From positions 4,404,466 to 4,468,465 of the forward strand of contig NZ_CM002917.1 of assembly GCF_000154705.2 (NCBI RefSeq): a stretch of 64,000 nt of DNA. The letters are read 5' to 3'. Positions within the stretch are counted from its first letter, which is position 1, and each line of letters begins with the position of its first letter. This document shows positions 43,719-53,935 of the stretch, piece after piece. The notes under the pieces are model-generated. The model did not search any database and was not told where the DNA came from. It saw only the letters and a list, made by a program, of their open reading frames with translations. A program made the translations under genes and the position numbers. Source of the stretch: Hoeflea phototrophica DFL-43 (GTDB lineage Bacteria; Pseudomonadota; Alphaproteobacteria; Rhizobiales; Rhizobiaceae).

Positions 43719-45671
43719 TCAGCCCTTCTTGTTCTGCCGGTTCTCAATCAGATCATCGACCACACCGGGATCCGCCAGGGTCGAAGTGTCACCCAATGCG
43801 CCAAAATCATCCTCGGCAATCTTGCGCAGGATCCGGCGCATGATCTTGCCTGACCGCGTCTTCGGCAGACCCGGCGAGAACTGGATCTTGTCAGGCGAGG
43901 CAATCGGGCCGATTTCATGGCGAACATGACCGACCAGCGCCTTGCGCAACTCGTCACTGCCTTCCTGACCCTCCATCAAGGTGATGTAGCAGTAGATGCC
44001 CTGCCCCTTGACATCATGCGGATAACCGACGACCGCCGCCTCCGACACGGAATCATGGGAAACCAGTGCGCTTTCCACTTCCGCCGTGCCCATGCGGTGA
44101 CCGGACACATTGATCACATCGTCGACCCGGCCGGTGATCCAGTAGTACCCGTCCTCATCCCTGCGGCAGCCGTCACCGGTGAAATACTTGCCTTTGTATG
44201 TGGAGAAATAGGTCTGGATGAAACGTTCATGATCGCCATAGACCGTCCGCATCTGGCCCGGCCAGGAATCGGTAATGCACAGATTGCCCTCGGTGGTGCC
44301 TTCGAGCACATCCCCGTCATTGTCCACCAATTGCGGCTGCACGCCAAAAAACGGCCGCGTTGCCGAGCCCGGCTTGAGTTTGGTCGCTCCAGGCAAGGGT
44401 GTGATCAGGATCCCTCCGGTCTCCGTCTGCCACCAGGTATCGACAATCGGGCACTTCTTCTCGCCCACCACATTGTAATACCATTCCCAGGCTTCCGGGT
44501 TGATCGGCTCACCCACCGAACCCAGTGTCCGCAGTGATTTGCGCGAGGATTTCTTGACGTGAGCATCACCCGCACCCATCAGCGCCCGGATGGCGGTGGG
44601 CGCGGTGTAGAAGATATTGACCTGGTGCTTGTCGACCACATCCCAGAACCGGCTTGGCGACGGATAATTCGGCACGCCTTCAAACATCAGCGTGGTCGCA
44701 CCATTGGCGAGCGGCCCGTAGACGATGTAGGAGTGGCCGGTCACCCAGCCCACATCCGCCGTGCACCAGTAGATGTCCCCCTCATGATAGTCGAAGACAT
44801 ACTCATGGGTCATCGAGGCATAGACCAGATAGCCGCCGGTGGTGTGCAGCACGCCCTTAGGCTTGCCGGTCGAACCCGAGGTGTAGAGGATAAACAGCGG
44901 ATCCTCAGCCTTCATCTTGGCCGGCGGGCAATCCGGTTTCGCCGCGGCAACCGCCTCGTGATACCAGATATCACGATTTTCGAACCATTCAACCTTGCCA
45001 GCTGTGCGTTGCACGACGAGCACATTCTTGACCACCACCCCATCACGCGCGGCAATTTCAATCGCAAGATCCGTGTTGTGCTTGAGCGGGATCTTCTTGC
45101 CGCCGCGCAAACCTTCATCGGCCGTGATCACGAATGTTGATTCGCAGTCGCTGATTCGGCCGGCAAGCGCATCGGGGGAAAATCCGCCAAAAACGATCGA
45201 GTGGATTGCACCGATCCTCGTGCAGGCGAGCATTGCATAGGCGGCTTCCGGAATCATCGGCATGTAGATGGTGACCCGATCACCCTTCTTGACGCCATTG
45301 GACTTCATCACATTGGCGAGGCGGCAGACCTGGTCGTAGAGTTCGCGGTAGGTGATCTTCTTGTCATCATAGGGATTGTCCCCCTCCCAGATGATGGCAA
45401 CCTGATCACCGCGCTTTTTGAGATGCCGGTCGATACAGTTGTAGGAGACGTTGGTAACCCCGTCCTCAAACCACTTGATCGAGACTTTCCCGTTGAAATT
45501 GGTGTTTTTCACCTTGGTATAGGGCTTGAACCAGTCGATTCGCTTGCCGTGCTTGGCCCAGAATTTTTCGGGATCCTTGACGCTCTGCTTGTACCATTTC
45601 TCGTAGGTCTCATCATCGATCAAAGCCCTTGTCTTGGCGTCCTTGAGGACCTTGTAGGATTTCTGCGACAT
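43719..45671 (-). CDS. acs: Acetyl-CoA synthetase
   Basis: AMP-forming acetate-CoA ligase of 650 residues. Motifs: [18 protein letters not shown] near 267-284 (P-loop), [20 protein letters not shown], the Acs-type pocket in [11 protein letters not shown] near 414-424, [17 protein letters not shown] hinge near 523-539 and [15 protein letters not shown] near 609-623 with the Lys acetylated by Pat-type enzymes in related bacteria. It starts at ATG 45671 after TTTGGAGGAGGT. It is the usual gene for acetate assimilation and is followed by its own terminator. Confidence 0.97.
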   Translation of the reverse strand: MSQKSYKVLKDAKTRALIDDETYEKWYKQSVKDPEKFWAKHGKRIDWFKPYTKVKNTNFNGKVSIKWFEDGVTNVSYNCIDRHLKKRGDQVAIIWEGDNPYDDKKITYRELYDQVCRLANVMKSNGVKKGDRVTIYMPMIPEAAYAMLACTRIGAIHSIVFGGFSPDALAGRISDCESTFVITADEGLRGGKKIPLKHNTDLAIEIAARDGVVVKNVLVVQRTAGKVEWFENRDIWYHEAVAAAKPDCPPAKMKAEDPLFILYTSGSTGKPKGVLHTTGGYLVYASMTHEYVFDYHEGDIYWCTADVGWVTGHSYIVYGPLANGATTLMFEGVPNYPSPSRFWDVVDKHQVNIFYTAPTAIRALMGAGDAHVKKSSRKSLRTLGSVGEPINPEAWEWYYNVVGEKKCPIVDTWWQTETGGILITPLPGATKLKPGSATRPFFGVQPQLVDNDGDVLEGTTEGNLCITDSWPGQMRTVYGDHERFIQTYFSTYKGKYFTGDGCRRDEDGYYWITGRVDDVINVSGHRMGTAEVESALVSHDSVSEAAVVGYPHDVKGQGIYCYITLMEGQEGSDELRKALVGHVRHEIGPIASPDKIQFSPGLPKTRSGKIMRRILRKIAEDDFGALGDTSTLADPGVVDDLIENRQNKKG

Positions 45672-45912
45672 TTGAACCTCCTCCAAACGGGTACTTGCTG
45701 CAAATCATCATAAACGCAGCCTGTTTTGAATAACGACCATTAATATCAGGGCATTTGCTTGCGGCAATTAGACCTTGGACCGGTTCGGCAAATCCCAAAC
45801 GCAAGAATTGCATTTGTGCAGGCTTGCGGTTATAACGGCGCCGATTTCCCGGAAATGGTGGTTTCATCCACGGCCCGCGACCCCGGCGCGGACGTACAGG
45901 AGGAATGTATTC

Positions 45913-46611
45913 ATGGCACAGCAGCTTCTTATGCCAAAGGCGACAGCCGTGTGGCTCGTAGACAACACGGCGTTGAGCTTCGATCAGATCGCGCAGTTCT
46001 GCAAGCTTCACCCGCTTGAGGTCAAGGCGATCGCCGATGGCGAGTCCTCGCAAGGCATCAAGGGCCTCGATCCAGTAGCCACCGGCCAGCTCTCGCGTGA
46101 GGAAATCTCGGCTGCGGAAGGCAATCCGGAGCACAAGCTGAAACTGTCCGAACCCAAAGTCCGGGTGCCCGAAACAAAGCGCAAGGGTCCGCGCTACACA
46201 CCTGTTTCGAAGCGTCAAGACCGCCCCAATGCGATCCTGTGGCTGGTGCGCAACCATCCTGAACTCAAGGACGCGCAGATTTCACGGCTGGTCGGAACCA
46301 CCAAATCGACCATCGAGCAGATCCGCGGCCGCACCCACTGGAATGCCGCCAACCTGACGCCGATGGATCCCGTGACACTGGGCCTTTGCACCCAGATCGA
46401 TCTCGATCTTGAGGTCGAACGTGCCGCAAAGAACCGTGGCCCGGTCACCGAAGACCAGCAGGGCAGCGTTCTTGTTTCGGCTCGCGAAACCGAAACAGCG
46501 GAACCGATGGAAGAGACTGGCGACAAGGAAATCGATGCCGATGCCGTTTTCGCCAAGCTCACATCGATGAAGCGGACCGAAACCGAAGACGACGACAGCA
46601 ACACCAATTGA
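45913..46611 (+). CDS. trcR: Cell-cycle transcriptional regulator TrcR-like (DUF1013)
   Basis: Protein of 232 residues with the alphaproteobacterial DUF1013 layout: LMPKATAVWLVDNTALSFDQIAQFCKLHPLEVKAIADGE near 6-44 (two helices like an HTH), KLSEPKVRVPETKRKGPRYTPVSKRQDRPNAI in the middle and DAQISRLVGTTKSTIEQIR near 120-138, a second helix-turn-helix. The acidic C-terminus (EDDDSNTN) is variable. TrcR is named as a cell-cycle regulator in this class; the exact targets here are unknown. ATG 45913 has GGAGGAATG upstream. Confidence 0.88.
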   Translation: MAQQLLMPKATAVWLVDNTALSFDQIAQFCKLHPLEVKAIADGESSQGIKGLDPVATGQLSREEISAAEGNPEHKLKLSEPKVRVPETKRKGPRYTPVSKRQDRPNAILWLVRNHPELKDAQISRLVGTTKSTIEQIRGRTHWNAANLTPMDPVTLGLCTQIDLDLEVERAAKNRGPVTEDQQGSVLVSARETETAEPMEETGDKEIDADAVFAKLTSMKRTETEDDDSNTN

Positions 46612-46639
46612 TCATCAGAACGATGGTCCTGATACAAGA

Positions 46640-46666
46640 AGGCCCGGCAATGCCGGGCCTTTTTTG
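46640..46666 (+). terminator. Rho-independent terminator after trcR
   Basis: AGGCCCGGCA (46640-46649) pairs with TGCCGGGCCT (46651-46660), followed by TTTTTT. It lies 28 bases after the trcR stop and could also act on the converging SDR gene. Confidence 0.9.
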
Positions 46667-46680
46667 GTCTTGAGATTGAG

Positions 46681-47466
46681 CTATTCCTTGACCGGAACCG
46701 TGTAATTGAGGGGCATTCGGCCACCATCGGCATAAATGGTCTGGCCCGTCACATAACTTGCATCCCTGGACAGGAGGAATGCCGTCACCGCGGCGATTTC
46801 AGCCGGTTCCCCAATACGCCCGAGCGGCGTCCGTGACAGAATGCGGCTGCGCGCTTCCGGGTTTTCTGCAACTGAAGCAAGCAGGTCGGTCATGATCGAG
46901 CCGGGACCAACCGCATTGACCCGAATGCCATGTGGCGCAAGCGACAGTGCCATGACCTTGGTCAGCTGGCTTACGCCGCCTTTCGACACCGAATAGGGAA
47001 CCTGGTTGGCAATGGCGAAAGTATCATTGATCGACGACATATTGACGATCGAGCCTGGCTCGCCGCCCGCAGCGATCTGTTCGACCATGTGGCGCGCCAC
47101 AGCTTGCCCGCACAAGAACGCACTCTTGAGATTGACGTTCAGGACCCGGTCGAAATCTGCCTCTTCCAGATCGAGGAAGTCAGCCGCATGAACGATTCCG
47201 GCATTGTTGACCAGTGCGTCGATCGATCCGAATGTATCGATTGTCTTGGCCACCAGATTATGGACATCAAGCCGCTCGGAGACATCCGTCGCTGTAAAGC
47301 GGACCTCACCTCCACCTGATGCGGCTTCAACTGCGGCGGTACCGGCCGCCTCATCGATATCCGCAATCATGACCCGCGCGCCTTCGCTCGCCAGCCGACG
47401 GACAATCGCAAGCCCGATTCCCTTGGCACCGCCGGTGACAATCGCTGTTCGTCCGTCAAGTCTCAT
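46681..47466 (-). CDS. Short-chain dehydrogenase/reductase
   Basis: Classical SDR of 261 residues. NAD(P) motif TGGAKGIG near 12-19, ADIDEAAG with an acidic residue after beta-2 suggesting NAD, NNAGIVHAADF near 86-96, catalytic Ser in VNMSSINDT and Tyr/Lys in PYSVSKGG near 155-162, and DGGRMPLNYTVPV at the end. The substrate cannot be told. Start ATG 47466 is chosen because GGAAGGA ends six bases before it. It lies downstream of prpE with a striking hairpin between the genes. Confidence 0.9.
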   Translation of the reverse strand: MRLDGRTAIVTGGAKGIGLAIVRRLASEGARVMIADIDEAAGTAAVEAASGGGEVRFTATDVSERLDVHNLVAKTIDTFGSIDALVNNAGIVHAADFLDLEEADFDRVLNVNLKSAFLCGQAVARHMVEQIAAGGEPGSIVNMSSINDTFAIANQVPYSVSKGGVSQLTKVMALSLAPHGIRVNAVGPGSIMTDLLASVAENPEARSRILSRTPLGRIGEPAEIAAVTAFLLSRDASYVTGQTIYADGGRMPLNYTVPVKE

Positions 47467-47588
47467 GATCATTCCTTCCAAATTATGCGACCCGGCTGGA
47501 TTGTGCTGGCAAACCAGCAGGCCAGTGTCCGCATCTGGTCGGAGCGATGCGTAGAATCAAACAGCGCGAACGTCCACCGCGTTTTGAT

Positions 47589-47624
47589 CAAATGAAACGG
47601 GATCTGACGATCCAGTTTCATTTG
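47589..47624. repeat. Perfect-arm 36-base inverted repeat
   Basis: CAAATGAAAC (47589-47598) pairs perfectly with GTTTCATTTG (47615-47624). Inside, GGATC pairs with GATCC around TGAC, with one G/A mismatch between the two stems. It lies 37 bases after the prpE stop and about 120 bases upstream of the SDR start codon. Without a following T-run it does not look like a standard terminator. Palindromes of this kind can be operators or transcript stabilisers. Confidence 0.75.
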
Positions 47625-47660
47625 CGCGTCTCCGCTTCAAGCCAAACTTAGCGACAAAGC

Positions 47661-49571
47661 TTAAGAGTCACGGCTCTTGAGTCCGCGCTTGGCCAGCACT
47701 TCGCTTACCTCATCGAGAATGGCGGGATCATCGATGGTGGCCGGCATTTTCCAGCTCTCGCCATCAGCGATCTTCTGCATGGTGGCGCGCAGGATTTTCC
47801 CCGACCGGGTCTTGGGAAGCCGTTTGACTGCCATGACCGTCTTGAACGCTGCAACCGGGCCGATCTTGTCGCGTACCAGCTTGACCACTTCCTTTTCGAT
47901 CTCGTCATCCGAGCGATCGACGCCCGAATTGATCACGATGAAACCTGCCGGGATTTGCCCCTTCATGCTGTCGGCAATGCCGATGACCGCACATTCAGCC
48001 ACATCGGGATGGCCGGAAACCGCTTCCTCCATGCCGCCGGTCGACAGGCGATGGCCGGCGACATTAATGATGTCATCGGTGCGCGCCATGATGAACAGAT
48101 AACCGTTATCATCAATGAATCCGGCATCCGCAGTCTTGTAGTAGCCCGGAAACTCCGCAAGATAGGCATCTTGAAACCGGTCATCCGCATTCCACAGTGT
48201 CGGCAGACAGCCCGGTGGCAACGGCAGTTTGACGACAATATTGCCCAAAGTTCCAGCCGCGACCGGATGCCCGGCATCATCGATCACCTGAACATCGTAG
48301 CCTGGCATCGGAACCGCCGGTGAACCGTGCTTGATCGGCAAAAGCCCGAGCCCCATCGGATTTCCGGCGATGGTCCAGCCGGTTTCGGTCTGCCACCAAT
48401 GATCGATCACCGGCACCTTGAGCAGCCGTTCCGCCCACTGGATCGTGTCCGGATCAGCCCGTTCACCGGCCAGGAAAAGCGCGCAAAAACCTGAAAGATC
48501 GTAGTCCGAAATCAGGCTTCCCTGCGGGTCCTCCTTGCGAATCGCCCGGAATGCAGTGGGCGCCGTGAACAGCACCACGACATTGTGCTCGTCAATCACC
48601 CGCCAGAAGGTCCCGGCATCCGGCGTACCCACCGGCTTTCCTTCAAACAGAATGGTGGTATTGCCGTGCAACAATGGCCCATAGACGATGTAGGAATGGC
48701 CCACCACCCATCCAATATCCGACGCTGCCCAGAACACTTCGCCCGGTTTGACGCCATAGATCGAATGCATGGACCAATGCAGGGCTGCCATGTGGCCACC
48801 ATTGTCCCGCACCACCCCCTTGGGCTGGCCGGTGGTACCGGATGTGTAAAGAACATAGAGCGGATCTGTGGACGCAACCGGCGTGCAAGTCACTTTTCGG
48901 CCAGCATTTGCCTGAAGCAAGGCATGAAAATCAAAATCCCGGTCCTTGATCAGCTCGCAGCGATGTTCCTCACGCTGCAGGATTATGGTGACATCTGGCT
49001 TGTGGGAAGACTGTTCGATCGCCGCATCGAGCAGCGGCTTGTAGGCCACGATCCGGCCCGGCTCGATGCCACAGGAGGCCGACACCACCAGTTTGGCCTC
49101 ACAATCCTCGATCCGGGTCGCAAGCTCGGAAGCCGCGAAGCCGCCAAACACCACCGAATGGACAGCCCCCAGACGCGCGCAGGCTAGCATGGCCACCAGC
49201 GCTTCAGGCACCATCGGCATATAGATGATCACCCGGTCACCCTTGCGTATGCCCCGGTCAGACAATGCGCCGGAGAAGGCTTCCACATCTGCAAGCATCT
49301 CGCTGTAGCTGATGGTTCGCTTGGCACCGGTGATCGGGCTGTCATAGATGATCGCAGCCTGGTCACCGCGGCCACCTTCCACATGCCGGTCGAGACAATT
49401 GTGACAGGTGTTGGTCACACCGTCGGGAAACCAGCGCCCATAAACACCCTGATCCGGGTCAAAGGCGATCTTGGGCTTTTCGAACCAGTCAATCCCCGAA
49501 GCCTGATCCATCCAGAACCCCTCAGGGTCCTTGCGCCAACTCCCATAGACCTCATCATAGCTGCTTGTCAT
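47661..49571 (-). CDS. prpE: Propionyl-CoA synthetase-type acyl-CoA synthetase
   Basis: AMP-forming acyl-CoA synthetase of 636 residues, related to Acs. P-loop LYTSGTTGQPKGVVRDNGGH near 247-266, the A-motif [19 protein letters not shown], the pocket IDHWWQTETGW near 390-400 where Acs has [30 protein letters not shown] near 504-522 and [13 protein letters not shown] near 590-602 with the regulatory Lys. The AGERADPDTIQWAE stretch is typical of PrpE. The substrate is probably propionate. Start ATG 49571 after TTTGGAGGAGGT, identical to the acs leader. Confidence 0.9.
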   Translation of the reverse strand: MTSSYDEVYGSWRKDPEGFWMDQASGIDWFEKPKIAFDPDQGVYGRWFPDGVTNTCHNCLDRHVEGGRGDQAAIIYDSPITGAKRTISYSEMLADVEAFSGALSDRGIRKGDRVIIYMPMVPEALVAMLACARLGAVHSVVFGGFAASELATRIEDCEAKLVVSASCGIEPGRIVAYKPLLDAAIEQSSHKPDVTIILQREEHRCELIKDRDFDFHALLQANAGRKVTCTPVASTDPLYVLYTSGTTGQPKGVVRDNGGHMAALHWSMHSIYGVKPGEVFWAASDIGWVVGHSYIVYGPLLHGNTTILFEGKPVGTPDAGTFWRVIDEHNVVVLFTAPTAFRAIRKEDPQGSLISDYDLSGFCALFLAGERADPDTIQWAERLLKVPVIDHWWQTETGWTIAGNPMGLGLLPIKHGSPAVPMPGYDVQVIDDAGHPVAAGTLGNIVVKLPLPPGCLPTLWNADDRFQDAYLAEFPGYYKTADAGFIDDNGYLFIMARTDDIINVAGHRLSTGGMEEAVSGHPDVAECAVIGIADSMKGQIPAGFIVINSGVDRSDDEIEKEVVKLVRDKIGPVAAFKTVMAVKRLPKTRSGKILRATMQKIADGESWKMPATIDDPAILDEVSEVLAKRGLKSRDS

Positions 49572-49832
49572 GGTGACCTCCTCCAAAGGTGCTGATCTTC
49601 TGCATTTGGCCGCACCCTATTTGCGCCCACAAGCCTCCGAAACTAGACATTCGGCTAGAACGATACATGAAATCAATTTGTTCGTTCCGATCAATGACGA
49701 TTTCGATGTCGGACCAAGCAAAGCCGTGGCTTGAGCCGCCAATGCAACCAAGCCGCTCAGGGCAAAGCATGGCTGGCCTGACCCGTACTCTCAGTACGGT
49801 GCCCGCGAGGCTTGGGCTGAAACGGTGAACCG

Positions 49833-50501
49833 CTAGTGCGTATTGCGCGCGCCAAAAATCGCCGATCCGACACGCACCTGCGTCGCCCCAAAGGCGATTG
49901 CGATCGGATAATCATCCGACATGCCCATCGACAGCTCTTCCAGCCCGGCTTCCCGGGCGATATTCGCCAGAAGGGCAAAATGCGGACCAGGGTTTTCATC
50001 AAATGGCGGAATGCACATCAAACCGCGGATCGTAAGGCCGAGCTCACTCCGGCACAGATCGACAAAAGCCGCGGCGGCATCCGGCTCGATGCCTGCTTTC
50101 TGGGGTTCTGATCCGGTATTGACCTGAATGAACAAACCAGGGGCGCGGCCCTGCTTTTTGATTTCCCGGGCAATCTCGCGCGCGATTTTTTCCCGGTCCA
50201 CGGTCTGGATCACATCAAACAACGCCACCGCATCGGCGGTCTTGTTCGATTGCAGCGGCCCGATCAGATGCAATTCGAGATCCGGCGTTTCAGCTTTGAG
50301 CTGCGGCCATTTCGATTGTGCTTCCTGAACCCGGTTTTCGCCGAAAACCCGCCGTCCGGCAGCAATGACAGGCCGGATCTCCTCGACAGGCTTGGTCTTG
50401 GAAACCGCCACCAATCCCACCGAACCGGCCGGGCGTCCGGCGCTTGTTTCTGCGTCGGCAATGTCCGCAAGCACTTTCGCAAGATTCTTGGTGGCGTCCA
50501 T
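49833..50501 (-). CDS. YggS/PLPBP-family pyridoxal phosphate homeostasis protein
   Basis: PLP-binding TIM-barrel protein of 222 residues without known catalysis. PLP Lys in LVAVSKTKPVEEI near 26-38, GENRVQEAQSKW near 53-64, ELHLIGPLQSNK near 75-86, FIQVNTGSEPQKAG near 122-135 and LSMGMSDDYPIAIAFGATQVRVGSAIFG near 190-217. ATG 50501 follows GGAGCG; ATG 50513 is an alternative. It buffers PLP in related bacteria. A 7-bp hairpin CCGTACT-CTC-AGTACGG (49783-49799) lies after the stop, without a T-run. Confidence 0.93.
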   Translation of the reverse strand: MDATKNLAKVLADIADAETSAGRPAGSVGLVAVSKTKPVEEIRPVIAAGRRVFGENRVQEAQSKWPQLKAETPDLELHLIGPLQSNKTADAVALFDVIQTVDREKIAREIAREIKKQGRAPGLFIQVNTGSEPQKAGIEPDAAAAFVDLCRSELGLTIRGLMCIPPFDENPGPHFALLANIAREAGLEELSMGMSDDYPIAIAFGATQVRVGSAIFGARNTH

Positions 50502-50778
50502 CTGGCGCTCCATCTGTTGGGATCGGTTTATCACGAGGTGTTAGCGCAGCCGCAATAACTTGCCAATGCGAAGCCTACAACAGCATGCGGTGTCACACCA
50601 TTATCCTCCGGCCTTGAGAACCGATTGTCACCGCATTGTTCGGTCCTGACCAGATCAACGACCAATCCTGGCTTCAAGCGGCTCGAAGAGTGCCTTGAGA
50701 GCAGCTCAATGGTTGACGCTTGCCGGGTTTCATGGTGAAGGTCGCGGCCAAATCCGAAGAGGTTTCTGGTGATCGCAT

Positions 50779-53409
50779 ATGGCAATTGAACGGTACAATC
50801 CCAAACAGGCGGAAATCCGCTGGCAGCGCCAATGGGATGAGGCGAAGATCTACGAGACGGACAATGACAGTCCGGACCCCAAATACTACGTCCTCGAAAT
50901 GTTTCCCTACCCGTCAGGCCGCATCCATATGGGCCATGTGCGCAACTATGCGCTCGGCGACGTCGTCGCCCGCTACAAGCGCGCCCGCGGTTTCAACGTG
51001 CTCCATCCAATGGGCTGGGACGCCTTCGGCATGCCGGCTGAAAACGCCGCGATGCAGAACAAGGTTCATCCGCGTGAATGGACCTACGCCAATATCGACG
51101 CCATGCGCAAGCAGCTCAAGTCAATGGGGCTGTCGCTCGACTGGAGCCGCGAATTCGCCACTTGCGATGTCGATTACTACAAGCAGCAGCAGGCGCTGTT
51201 TCTTGATTTCCTCGCTGCAGGCCTGATCTATCGCCGCAATTCCAAGGTCAACTGGGATCCGGTCGACATGACCGTGCTCGCCAATGAGCAGGTCATCGAC
51301 GGCCGCGGTTGGCGGTCGGGAGCTCTCGTTGAACAGCGCGAGCTGACCCAATGGTTCTTCCGGATTTCGGATTTTGCCGAAGATCTGCTGCAATCCCTCG
51401 ACGGGCTGGATCAGTGGCCCGAAAAGGTCCGTCTGATGCAGAAGAACTGGATCGGCAAGTCAGAAGGCCTGTCGCTTCGCTGGCAGATCGCTGATCCGGA
51501 GACCGCCGGCGGCGCCAGCGAGATCGAAGTCTACACCACCCGTCCGGACACGCTTTATGGCGCATCCTTCATGGCCATTGCCGCCGATCACCCGATTGCC
51601 AAAGATCTGGCAACGAAAGATCCGGCGATTGCCGAGTTCTGCGACCAGTGCCGGCGCGCCGGTACCTCGCTCGCCGCTCTCGAAACGGCCGAAAAGATTG
51701 GCTACCGCACGCCAGTCAATGTGGTCCACCCGCTTGATCCCGATTGGACCGTGCCGGTCTACATCGCCAATTTCGTCCTGATGGACTATGGCACCGGGGC
51801 AATCTTCGGCTGTCCTTCTGGCGACCAGCGCGATCTGGACTTTGCCCGCAAGTACAACCTGCCGGTCACCCCGGTGGTTATGCCGGCGGATGCCGACGCA
51901 GCAAGCTTCGTGATCACCGACGAGGCCTATGTCGGCGACGGCGTCATGATCAATTCCCGAGACCTCGATGGGCTCTCACCCGCCGAAGCCTTCGACCGGG
52001 TCGCCAGTATGCTGGAAGCCCGCACACTTGACGATGCGCCGCAGGCCGCACGGAAAACCAATTTCCGGCTGCGTGACTGGGGCCTGTCACGCCAACGCTA
52101 TTGGGGTGCACCAATCCCGGTCATCCATTGCGACATCTGCGGTGTGGTTCCTGTGCCGGCTAAAGACCTGCCGGTCCAGCTGCCGGATGATGTGACACTC
52201 GATACACCGGGCAATCCGCTCGACCACCATCCGACCTGGCGCCACATCGCCTGCCCCACCTGCGGCCAGGATGCCCGCCGGGAAACCGACACGATGGACA
52301 CCTTTGTGGATTCATCCTGGTATTTCGCCCGCTTTACGGCGCCACGCTGTGACACTCCGACCGAGCCCGCCGCCGCCAATGCCTGGCTGCCGGTCGATCA
52401 GTATATCGGTGGAATCGAGCATGCGATCCTGCATTTGCTCTATTCCCGCTTCTTCACCCGGGCCATGCAGAAAACCGGTCATGTCGATCTCAAGGAACCG
52501 TTTCGCGGTCTGTTCACCCAGGGCATGGTAGTGCACGAAACCTACCGTGCAGAACGTGATGGCAAGAAGGAGTGGATAGCACCCGCCGATGTGATCATCG
52601 AAGAGCAGAACGGAAAGCGCCAGGCGCGCCATTCTCAAACCGGCGAATCACTGTCCATCGGCTCGATCGAGAAAATGTCGAAGTCGAAAAAGAATGTGGT
52701 CGATCCCGACGACATCATCGATGGCTATGGTGCAGACACGGCACGTTTCTTCATGCTGTCCGATTCACCGCCAGACCGCGATGTGATCTGGTCCGAAGCT
52801 GGCGTTGAAGGGGCCCACCGTTTTGTTCAAAAGATCTGGCGCCTGATAGGTGAGGCATCAGAAAACCTCAAATCCGCTGAAGCCGCAGCCGGCGCAGAAA
52901 GCCGTGCGCTCGAAGTCTCTCGCGCCTCTCACAAGACCGTAAAGGCAGTGGGCGAAGACATCGAGAAACTGGCTTTCAACAAGGCCGTTGCCCGGCTCTA
53001 CGAGCTGGTCAACACGCTTGCAGGCCCATTGTCTGACGTCGCGGCCGGAAAGGCCGACGAGGTTCTGACCAGCGCCTGCAAACAGGCCGCCAGCCATCTG
53101 GTTCAGCTGTTTGCGCCGATGATGCCGCATCTGGCAGAGGAATGCTGGATCCTTCTTGGCAATGACGGCATGGTCGCCACGAGCACGTGGCCGGCTTATG
53201 ATCCCGCGCTCGTGATTGACGATCAAATCACTCTCCCGGTGCAAATCAACGGAAAGAAGCGTGGCGATTTGACAATTGATGCCGATGCCGATCAAGCTGC
53301 TGTGGAACAGGCAGTCTTGGCGCTCGATTTCGTACAAGCTTCCACTGGCGGCAACCCGCCCCGCAAGCTCATCATCGTTCCCCGGAGGATCGTTAATGTT
53401 GTCATCTGA
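50779..53409 (+). CDS. leuS: Leucyl-tRNA synthetase
   Basis: Class Ia synthetase charging tRNA-Leu, 876 residues. The HIGH motif appears as [15 protein letters not shown] near 44-58, the zinc/ZN-1 region and CP1 editing domain (about 225-420; [32 protein letters not shown]) and the KMSKS loop [14 protein letters not shown] near 632-645. The C-terminal anticodon-binding and ubiquitin-like parts end [15 protein letters not shown]. lptE begins 13 bases before its stop, so lptE and holA are in its transcript. Confidence 0.98.
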   Translation: MAIERYNPKQAEIRWQRQWDEAKIYETDNDSPDPKYYVLEMFPYPSGRIHMGHVRNYALGDVVARYKRARGFNVLHPMGWDAFGMPAENAAMQNKVHPREWTYANIDAMRKQLKSMGLSLDWSREFATCDVDYYKQQQALFLDFLAAGLIYRRNSKVNWDPVDMTVLANEQVIDGRGWRSGALVEQRELTQWFFRISDFAEDLLQSLDGLDQWPEKVRLMQKNWIGKSEGLSLRWQIADPETAGGASEIEVYTTRPDTLYGASFMAIAADHPIAKDLATKDPAIAEFCDQCRRAGTSLAALETAEKIGYRTPVNVVHPLDPDWTVPVYIANFVLMDYGTGAIFGCPSGDQRDLDFARKYNLPVTPVVMPADADAASFVITDEAYVGDGVMINSRDLDGLSPAEAFDRVASMLEARTLDDAPQAARKTNFRLRDWGLSRQRYWGAPIPVIHCDICGVVPVPAKDLPVQLPDDVTLDTPGNPLDHHPTWRHIACPTCGQDARRETDTMDTFVDSSWYFARFTAPRCDTPTEPAAANAWLPVDQYIGGIEHAILHLLYSRFFTRAMQKTGHVDLKEPFRGLFTQGMVVHETYRAERDGKKEWIAPADVIIEEQNGKRQARHSQTGESLSIGSIEKMSKSKKNVVDPDDIIDGYGADTARFFMLSDSPPDRDVIWSEAGVEGAHRFVQKIWRLIGEASENLKSAEAAAGAESRALEVSRASHKTVKAVGEDIEKLAFNKAVARLYELVNTLAGPLSDVAAGKADEVLTSACKQAASHLVQLFAPMMPHLAEECWILLGNDGMVATSTWPAYDPALVIDDQITLPVQINGKKRGDLTIDADADQAAVEQAVLALDFVQASTGGNPPRKLIIVPRRIVNVVI

Positions 53410-53911
53410 AGTCATGCGACCAGCGCGGTCGACCAGACTGTCGATCCGTTTTGCAGCACTGACACTCGGCGCCGCTCTGCTGGCTGGCTGTCAGGCTCAA
53501 CCACTCTACGGCAATCTTTCGGGTCAAGAGCGCTCGATTACGGTCTCTAGGGTTGATTCGCGCATTGAGCAGGTCGTTCGCAATGAACTGGTGCTTGGCT
53601 TTGGCGGGGAACAATCCGCGGGCGCTTACACGCTGGATTTGACAGCATCAGCCAGCATCAGCGGCATATTGCCTGGCGGCGTGGACAACGAGTTTTCGGC
53701 GGCCCGCGCCACGGTGACAGCGAGTTACGTGCTAAAGGCCACCGGCACTGGCGAAACGATCAAGAGCGGGGTCCGTTCGGCAGAAGCTCAGCTTGACCTC
53801 CCATCGCAAAGCGTTGCCCAGCAACGGGCTATGCTGGAAGCCGAAACACGCGCAGCACGCGCCGTAGCAGCACTTGTGCGTGCCGACGTCGCTTCCGTGC
53901 TGCCGCGCTAA
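53396..53911 (+). CDS. lptE: LPS-assembly lipoprotein LptE
   Basis: Outer-membrane lipoprotein plug of the LptDE translocon, 171 residues. A lipoprotein signal runs to the lipobox LLAGC with Cys32. The mature part begins QAQPLYG and has the typical [20 protein letters not shown] and LQSV-type repeat [27 protein letters not shown] near the end. Start ATG 53396 has CCGGAGGATCG just upstream and overlaps the end of leuS by 14 bases. The leuS-lptE-holA order is widely conserved. Confidence 0.92.
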   Translation: MLSSEVMRPARSTRLSIRFAALTLGAALLAGCQAQPLYGNLSGQERSITVSRVDSRIEQVVRNELVLGFGGEQSAGAYTLDLTASASISGILPGGVDNEFSAARATVTASYVLKATGTGETIKSGVRSAEAQLDLPSQSVAQQRAMLEAETRAARAVAALVRADVASVLPR

Positions 53912-53935
53912 CGCGGGCCTGGCAAAAGGCGCACG

